35,542 bases of DNA from a virus: positions 1 to 35,542 of the IMG/VR virus record IMGVR_UViG_3300010334_002550. One strand, given 5' to 3'. This document shows, in pieces, positions 30,873 through 35,542 of this stretch. The translations under genes and the position numbers were made by a program. Position 1 is the first letter of the stretch. The number at the start of each line of letters is the position of its first letter. The notes beneath the pieces were generated by a model, which made no database searches, had not been told where the DNA came from, and saw nothing but the letters and a program-made list of their open reading frames with translations.

Positions 30873-32091
30873 ATATGATAAAATAAATAATTGTCGTTGC
30901 TGCGGAAAAGAAATTGTTGAGTATTTAAATTTAGGCGACCAACCTCTTGCAAATAATTACCACGATAATACATCTGTTTTAGATGTATATCCTTTAAGTT
31001 TATGTGTATGCCCGATATGCTTTCACAATCAACTAAGTATAGTTGTTAATCCAGATGAAATGTTTAAAACATATTCATATGTCAGTGGCACTTCCAAAAC
31101 TTTAGATGAATATTTTTCTTGGTTTGCTGATTTTGTTTTAAAAAATAAAAATAAAAATAATATTAATGTGCTGGACATTGCTTGCAATGATGGATCACAA
31201 TTAAAGCATTTTTTAAAAAGAAAGTGCCAAGTATGGGGAGTAGATCCCGCAGAAAATATCACACCTTATGCAATAACAAATGGTATCAATGTTAAAGTTT
31301 CTTACTGGAATGATAAAGTTGCAAATGAGTTGCTTGATGAAATTAAAAAACCTTTTGATATTATAATTGCCCAAAATGTTTTTGCTCATACAAATGATAT
31401 TTTAAAATTTTTAAATTCATGTAAAATTGTAATGGATGAAAATACTGATTTGTATATACAAACATCACAAGCAAATATGATAGAAGAAAATCAATTTGAT
31501 ACTGCTTATCATGAACATCTTTCTTTTTTTAATACAAATTCAATAAAAATTATTGTTGAAAAAGCAGGGTTACATTTAAATGATGTTCATATTGTTCCCA
31601 TACATGGAAATAGTTATGTCTTTAAAATTAATTTAATAAAAAATGAATCAATTTCCGTTGCAGAACAGTTAAAGAAAGAAACTAATAAAAATCTTTATTC
31701 TATGATTAAATATGAAGAATTTAGAAAAAATGCAATTAATATTGTTGATAATTTAAGAAATGGATTACAACAATTAAAGAATGAAGGATATAAAATAATT
31801 GGATATGGTGCTGCAGCTAAGGGAATGACTGTTTTAAATTTTGCAAATATAAAATATCCTTTAGTTGAATATATAATAGATGATAATCCACTAAAACATG
31901 GAAAATTTACTCCGGGATCAAATATTCCGATTACATCCGTAAAAATATTAGAAAATGAAAAAGAAAAAATAGTAATAATACCTTTGGCTTGGAATTTTTT
32001 TGATGAAATAAAAAATAAAATTAAAAATCACTGCATTGCAACTGATATTGTTTATGTAAAATATTTTCCAAAATATGAATTACAATATTGA
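30853..32091 (+). CDS. Sugar C-methyltransferase (zinc N-domain, SAM domain, C-terminal domain)
   Basis: Encodes 412 residues (408 from the ATG at 30865). The order is that of NDP-sugar C-3 methyltransferases: an N-terminal zinc knuckle C-x-x-C (C14, C17) with C-P-I-C (53-56); SAM motif V-L-D-I-A-C-N-D-G-S (106-115); Y-H-E-H-L-S-F-F (219-226), which matches the YxHEH catalytic region; and a C-terminal Rossmann-like half with I-G-Y-G-A-A-A-K-G-M-T (about 314-324). These enzymes put a methyl group on C-3 of a 4-keto sugar nucleotide after dehydration. It pairs with the RmlC-like epimerase just downstream (17-base overlap). Confidence 0.85.
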   Translation: MEKIMNKYDKINNCRCCGKEIVEYLNLGDQPLANNYHDNTSVLDVYPLSLCVCPICFHNQLSIVVNPDEMFKTYSYVSGTSKTLDEYFSWFADFVLKNKNKNNINVLDIACNDGSQLKHFLKRKCQVWGVDPAENITPYAITNGINVKVSYWNDKVANELLDEIKKPFDIIIAQNVFAHTNDILKFLNSCKIVMDENTDLYIQTSQANMIEENQFDTAYHEHLSFFNTNSIKIIVEKAGLHLNDVHIVPIHGNSYVFKINLIKNESISVAEQLKKETNKNLYSMIKYEEFRKNAINIVDNLRNGLQQLKNEGYKIIGYGAAAKGMTVLNFANIKYPLVEYIIDDNPLKHGKFTPGSNIPITSVKILENEKEKIVIIPLAWNFFDEIKNKIKNHCIATDIVYVKYFPKYELQY

Positions 32092-32662
32092 TTATTTTAT
32101 TTTTTCCAAACCAATCTATAAAGATAATAGAGGATTTTTTATAGAAAAATTTAATGTAACTACTAATAATTTTAAATTTGATATTAAACAAGTAAGCACT
32201 TCATTTTCAAAAAAATATACATTTCGTGGATTTCATTTTGAAGTGTATAATAAAATGAATAAAATTGTTCATGTTAAAGATGGCCATGTTGTATTTTTTT
32301 TATTAGATTTGAGATTAAAGAAACCATCAATACATAAAATTGAAATTAAATCGGCAAATAAAAAAGATGATGAATTAAAATTTTTATATGTTCCATGGTA
32401 TTATGCAATTGGATTTTTGACTTTTAAAAAAAGCACAGTAGAATATTTTCACGATTCAAATCGTAGTATAAATAATAGGTCAATAAACATAAAATCATTT
32501 AAAAATTTAAAAACTTTTTATAAAAAAATAAAACACATTAGTAAAAATGATTTTAATGCTCAGTCTTGGAAAGAATGGAAAAAAAATATGAATGAAACAA
32601 AATTTTTTAATCGTAATTTAGATATGTTGAAAAGATGTTTAAATACTGCACAAAAACTATGA
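32075..32662 (+). CDS. RmlC-like sugar 3,5-epimerase
   Basis: Encodes 195 residues. It has the cupin-type RmlC signature: D-N-R-G-F-F-I-E (17-24), T-F-R-G-F-H-F-E (49-56; the family pattern is LRGLHYQ with the catalytic His, here H54) and V-K-D-G-H-V-V-F-F-L-L-D-L-R. The A-H-G-F motif reads A-I-G-F here and Glu replaces Gln in RGxHxQ, so the active site has diverged. RmlC-type enzymes epimerise 4-keto-6-deoxy sugars at C3 and C5, or only one position. It overlaps the C-methyltransferase and shares ATGA with the next gene. Confidence 0.75.
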   Translation: MNYNIDYFIFSKPIYKDNRGFFIEKFNVTTNNFKFDIKQVSTSFSKKYTFRGFHFEVYNKMNKIVHVKDGHVVFFLLDLRLKKPSIHKIEIKSANKKDDELKFLYVPWYYAIGFLTFKKSTVEYFHDSNRSINNRSINIKSFKNLKTFYKKIKHISKNDFNAQSWKEWKKNMNETKFFNRNLDMLKRCLNTAQKL

Positions 32663-33549
32663 CTGAAAAAGTAATTTTAGCCACTGTTTCTGATGACAGA
32701 TATGGAAGAAAAGGTGGCAAATATTCCCAAACACAAGATTTTATATTAAATCTTTTTTTACAAAATTCTCAATTTGGAATACGTGATTTTTCATTTTGGA
32801 AATGGGAAGATATTTTAAAGACTACTTTTTATAAAGATAATAAAAAATTATTAGATAATCCAGATCCAGCAATTAACGGAAGATGTTATAAACCATTTAT
32901 TATTTGTGAAGCATTGAAAGTAGCAAATGAAGGCGACTATGTAATTTATAATGATGTATCTCCAGAATGGTGGATTAACAAAAAAATTGATTATAATTTG
33001 TATAACTTAGATGTTATTAAACAGATGTGCACGTATAATGGTGGTATTTTATCATCTTCTGCTTTATGGGTGTGCAATAATGAATGGATTGGCGATCATA
33101 CCCATGAAAATTTTACATTAGAACAATGTATGAATAAAATGAATATGAAAGAATACAAATATAGCCTACAGCATGCATCCGGAATGATTGTTTTACAAAA
33201 AAATAAAAAATCTATTGAATTTGCCGAAGAATGGAAATATTGGAATTGTATTGAAGAGTGTGCTGGATTGGGATCGTGGGACTATGAAGTAAACGAATAT
33301 GGTAAAATTGGCCACCGCCATGACCAATCTATCTCAGGTTTACTTATTAATAAAATGAATAATAGATTAGTAGATGCTAGAGATGATCCATTCAATCATC
33401 CAACAACCAATGGAAATTATTGTTTTTTAAGTTTTTGTATTCCTCAACGCTCATATCATTTTATAGAAAGTAATCAGCCAGCTGGTGAATACAAATACAA
33501 AAATGTATTTAATGGAACTGAATGGGAACATGTTAGATTAATAAGATAA
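32659..33549 (+). CDS. Putative GT-A-like glycosyltransferase, family not recognised
   Basis: Encodes 296 residues from the ATG at 32659, which overlaps the preceding stop (ATGA); the alternative ATG at 32635 lies deeper in that gene. The sequence Y-K-P-F-I-I-C-E-A-L, then G-D-Y-V-I-Y-N-D-V-S (acidic site) resembles transferases in which Y-x-D-x-D follows a helix that grips the donor. Downstream are A-S-G-M-I-V-L-Q-K-N-K, E-E-W-K-Y-W-N and H-R-H-D-Q-S-I-S-G-L-L, a pattern common in sugar transferases of the galactosyl or mannosyl kind. No family name is secure. It is the last sugar gene before the gp55 promoter. Confidence 0.55.
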   Translation: MTEKVILATVSDDRYGRKGGKYSQTQDFILNLFLQNSQFGIRDFSFWKWEDILKTTFYKDNKKLLDNPDPAINGRCYKPFIICEALKVANEGDYVIYNDVSPEWWINKKIDYNLYNLDVIKQMCTYNGGILSSSALWVCNNEWIGDHTHENFTLEQCMNKMNMKEYKYSLQHASGMIVLQKNKKSIEFAEEWKYWNCIEECAGLGSWDYEVNEYGKIGHRHDQSISGLLINKMNNRLVDARDDPFNHPTTNGNYCFLSFCIPQRSYHFIESNQPAGEYKYKNVFNGTEWEHVRLIR

Positions 33550-33552
33550 TAC

Positions 33553-33580
33553 TTGCATATGTTAAAAATCTGGCTATAAT
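33553..33580 (+). promoter_or_regulatory. Sigma70-type promoter for gene 55
   Basis: TTGCAT (33553-33558), 16 bases, TATAAT (33575-33580). The gene-55 GTG starts six bases after the -10, so RNA would begin at about the start codon. It occupies the 37-base gap between two sugar-array genes and contains no ribosome site. Confidence 0.75.
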
Positions 33581-33586
33581 ATTAGT

Positions 33587-34159
33587 GTGAAACAACCTAA
33601 AAAGAAAAAGAAAGCATCCGATGCAGATTACGTAAGTAATCAAGAGTTATATGATGCTTTAGTAGAATATCGTAAAAAACGTGATGATGCCGAAAATGCA
33701 GGAAAAAAACAACCAAAGCTTCCCGATTTTATAGGGGAATGTATTCTTAAAATTGCTTCACGTTTATCATACCGACCAAATTTTGCAAATTACCCCTATA
33801 GAGAAGAAATGGTATCAGATGCAGTATTAAATTGCATAACTTATATTAATAATTTTGATCCCAGCAAATCTACTAGTCCTTTTGGCTATCTAACGCAGAT
33901 TTGCTGGTTTTCTTTTGTGCGAATAATAAACAAAGAAAAGAAAGAAAAATATGTTCAATACAAGTTTGCAGAACAGCAGAACGATAAGGATTTTCATAAT
34001 TGGTTTAATGAAACCTATGCCGGAATTGATATTGGACGCAGAGATTTCTTTGGTTTGACAGATCTTGACATGAAACGCTTTGATGATATGCTTAATCCAC
34101 CCAAAAAAGATACAGTTAATAGAAAAAGAAAACCAAAAGGAGATACATTAGATATATGA
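33587..34159 (+). CDS. 55: Late sigma factor gp55-like
   Basis: Encodes 190 residues (T4 gp55 is 185). The region from Y-V-S-N-Q-E-L-Y to R-P-N-F-A-N-Y-P-Y-R-E-E-M (15-72) and N-N-F-D-P-S-K-S-T-S-P-F-G-Y-L-T-Q-I-C-W-F-S-F (83-105) is the sigma region-2-like core that recognises the TATAAATA late -10 sequence. R-I-I-N-K-E-K-K follows, as in T4. The start is GTG at 33587, and no internal Met is positioned to replace it. The C-terminal tail ends K-G-D-T-L-D-I, without the S-L-D-F-L-Y-type clamp-binding motif of T4 gp55. It sits inside the sugar array and overlaps the next gene by four bases. Confidence 0.9.
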   Translation: MKQPKKKKKASDADYVSNQELYDALVEYRKKRDDAENAGKKQPKLPDFIGECILKIASRLSYRPNFANYPYREEMVSDAVLNCITYINNFDPSKSTSPFGYLTQICWFSFVRIINKEKKEKYVQYKFAEQQNDKDFHNWFNETYAGIDIGRRDFFGLTDLDMKRFDDMLNPPKKDTVNRKRKPKGDTLDI

Positions 34160-34800
34160 AAAATTTATTAATTCCTCAAAAAATAATATTTGAAAAACAA
34201 AGATTTGGCAATAATCATGATGGTGGTTATGTTTTTGCAAAGACACCAATAAAAAATCAAAAAATTTATGGATTTGGTGTAGATAATGATATATCTTGTG
34301 AAATAGATTTGCAAAAGTATTTTTCTGGTACAGTTGATTTGTTTGATGGCACATGCGAATTTAATAGTAATTTACCTTTAGGTTTTACTTACAATAAATT
34401 AAATATTACGAAAGAAAATATTAATAGTATTTTAAATTTAACTTCTCCTATAATTTTAAAAATGGATATAGAAGGGTATGAATTTGAATGTTTAAGTTCT
34501 ATAGAAGAGAATGTATTACAAAATATTGAGCAATTAATTGTAGAATTTCATTTACATAATTTTAATATTGATTATTTTTATAATATAGTTTTTAATTTAA
34601 ATAAAACTCATAAAATATTCCATATTCATGGAAATAACTGTTGTGGTTTATTAAATGAAATACCTGCAGTAGTCGAATTATCATTTATTAATAAAAAATT
34701 GTGTAATTTAACAGAAAATGATAATAATTTATATCCAGATCCAAAATTAGATTTTAAAAATCTTAATGACAGAGATGAATTATTTTTTAAATGGTGGTAA
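34156..34800 (+). CDS. FkbM-like methyltransferase
   Basis: Encodes 214 residues. The family's features are seen: an N-terminal [11 protein letters not shown], a nucleotide-binding segment [13 protein letters not shown] (37-49), and [11 protein letters not shown] (about 98-108), the hallmark of FkbM-type O-methyltransferases. The C-terminus is short and Asn-rich. It would methylate a sugar or small metabolite used by the array. It is coupled to gene 55 by ATGA, so it may be expressed from the gene-55 promoter. Confidence 0.7.
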   Translation: MKNLLIPQKIIFEKQRFGNNHDGGYVFAKTPIKNQKIYGFGVDNDISCEIDLQKYFSGTVDLFDGTCEFNSNLPLGFTYNKLNITKENINSILNLTSPIILKMDIEGYEFECLSSIEENVLQNIEQLIVEFHLHNFNIDYFYNIVFNLNKTHKIFHIHGNNCCGLLNEIPAVVELSFINKKLCNLTENDNNLYPDPKLDFKNLNDRDELFFKWW

Positions 34801-34807
34801 TTTATAT

Positions 34808-35542
34808 ATGAAAAAAATAGCATTTATAACCGGTATTTCAGGACAAGATGGAAGTTATTTGGCTGATTTTTTGTTGTCCAAGGGATACATTGTCCATGGA
34901 TTAATAAGAAGAAGTTCTTCTTTTAATACATCTCGGTTAGAACATCACATCAATAATCCAGAAGTTTATAATAAAACATTTTTTCTTCATTATGGTGATT
35001 TGAGTGATTATAATAGTATATATCAAATGATAGAAAAATCTCAACCAAATGAGATTTATAATTTGGGTGCACAAAGCCATGTAAGAGTTTCTTTTGACAT
35101 GCCTGTATACACAGGCACAATAGATGGTATTGGTACTTTGCATGTTCTTGAAGCGGTAAAATGCTATCAAGAAAAATATGGAAAACAAATAAAGTATTAC
35201 CAAGCATCCAGCAGCGAAATGTATGGTAAGGTTCAGGAAGTTCCACAGAAAGAAACTACTCCTTTCTATCCGCGTTCTCCATATGGATGTGCAAAAGTAT
35301 ATGCACATCATTTGACTGTAAATTACCGCGAAAGTTACGGATTACATGCTTCTTGTGGAATTTTGTTTAATCACGAGAGTCCACGCAGAGGTGAAACCTT
35401 CGTAACCAGAAAGATTACCAGAGCAGTAGGTAGAATTTATCAAGGATTGCAGAAAGAATTGTATCTAGGAAATCTTGATTCTCTTAGAGATTGGGGTTAT
35501 GCTGGAGATTATGTTGAGGCCATGTGGCTCATGTTGCAGCAA
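34808..35542 (+). CDS. gmd: GDP-mannose 4,6-dehydratase-like (3' end outside window)
   Basis: The frame opens with ATG at 34808 and is unbroken to the window's end, 245 codons. The motifs are [10 protein letters not shown] (9-18; family form GITGQDG), [12 protein letters not shown] (32-43), A-S-S-S-E-M-Y-G (133-140) with the catalytic Ser/Glu, Y159-x-x-x-K163 in S-P-Y-G-C-A-K, and [10 protein letters not shown] (187-196), all diagnostic of GMD. The product would be GDP-4-keto-6-deoxymannose, a precursor of GDP-fucose, rhamnose or perosamine. The related dehydratase acting on GDP-manno-heptose has the same motifs and cannot be excluded. Seven bases separate it from the FkbM-like gene. Confidence 0.9.
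   Translation, partial: MKKIAFITGISGQDGSYLADFLLSKGYIVHGLIRRSSSFNTSRLEHHINNPEVYNKTFFLHYGDLSDYNSIYQMIEKSQPNEIYNLGAQSHVRVSFDMPVYTGTIDGIGTLHVLEAVKCYQEKYGKQIKYYQASSSEMYGKVQEVPQKETTPFYPRSPYGCAKVYAHHLTVNYRESYGLHASCGILFNHESPRRGETFVTRKITRAVGRIYQGLQKELYLGNLDSLRDWGYAGDYVEAMWLMLQQ

Noticed and set aside
32635-32658. ATG at 32635 as the start of the transferase gene before gene 55
   Set aside because: The ATGA junction at 32659 matches the coupling used throughout the array.
34937-35311. Leftward frames of 98-124 codons opposite the GMD gene
   Set aside because: The plus strand clearly encodes GMD with all catalytic motifs; the minus-strand products have no start signals or motifs.
19252-35542. DNA-modifying glucosyltransferase system (T4 alpha/beta-gt type)
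   Set aside because: None of the transferases shows the features of the T4 enzymes and no hydroxymethyl-pyrimidine synthesis gene is visible here.
1-35542. tRNA genes, CRISPR arrays, insertion sequences, integrase or attachment sites
   Set aside because: Gaps between genes are all under 90 bases and none holds a cloverleaf, repeat array or transposase frame.

Overview
The window is a 35.5-kb, AT-rich, almost gap-free piece of a T4-like (contractile-tailed) bacteriophage genome. The evidence is the canonical T4 late-gene series in T4 order (gp25, gp6, gp13, gp14, gp15, gp16, gp17, gp18, gp19, gp20, a gp67/68-like core gene, gp21, gp22, gp23), followed by leftward uvsY-uvsW recombination genes and a gp55-type late sigma factor. 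The compact baseplate, the placement of uvsW/uvsY next to gp23 and the TAAATA-type late promoters resemble aquatic T4-like phages more than T4 itself. No host-diagnostic gene (for example a photosystem gene) is visible, so the host is not determined. Heptose- and fucose-type surface sugars would fit a Gram-negative host, but this is an inference.

Region by region: (1) 1-2726, end of the baseplate block: a hub-like C-terminus, gp25, a short gp6 and a tail-protein-I-like wedge protein, then a cysteine-rich protein of unknown role (2733-3185). (2) 3194-7457, neck and packaging: gp13, gp14, gp15, gp16, gp17. (3) 7493-15913, tail sheath, two tail-tube paralogues, portal, prohead core genes, protease, scaffold and major capsid protein, closed by a strong intrinsic terminator at 15939-15975. 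(4) 15989-16513, a third tube-like or tail-completion gene, convergent with a leftward unit uvsY -> uvsW -> acidic protein with an Sm-like N-terminus (19164-16510). (5) 19252 to the right end, a rightward, translationally coupled array of about 20 sugar genes: heptose-type precursor enzymes, nucleotidyltransferases, epimerases, three methyltransferases, GDP-mannose 4,6-dehydratase and five to eight glycosyltransferases. The late sigma factor gene 55 is embedded in it under its own promoter.

How the parts fit: gp55, made from a sigma70-type promoter, would recognise the TAAATA-like late promoters placed in front of gp13, gp18, gp22, gp23 and others. The sugar array appears to be driven by a sigma70-type promoter (TTGACA-16-TATATT) whose -35 box lies back to back with that of uvsY, so sugar metabolism would be switched on early with recombination, ahead of the late virion genes. 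The array has precursor synthesis and transferases but no visible flippase, polymerase or membrane-bound initiating transferase. It may therefore decorate a phage protein, or feed or modify a host glycan that is exported by host machinery. Several promoter-to-start distances are so short that the messages could be leaderless.

No gene-free stretch exceeds 300 bases. The largest gaps are 19165-19251 and 15914-15988, and both hold regulatory signals. No tRNA, CRISPR, transposon or integrase was seen.
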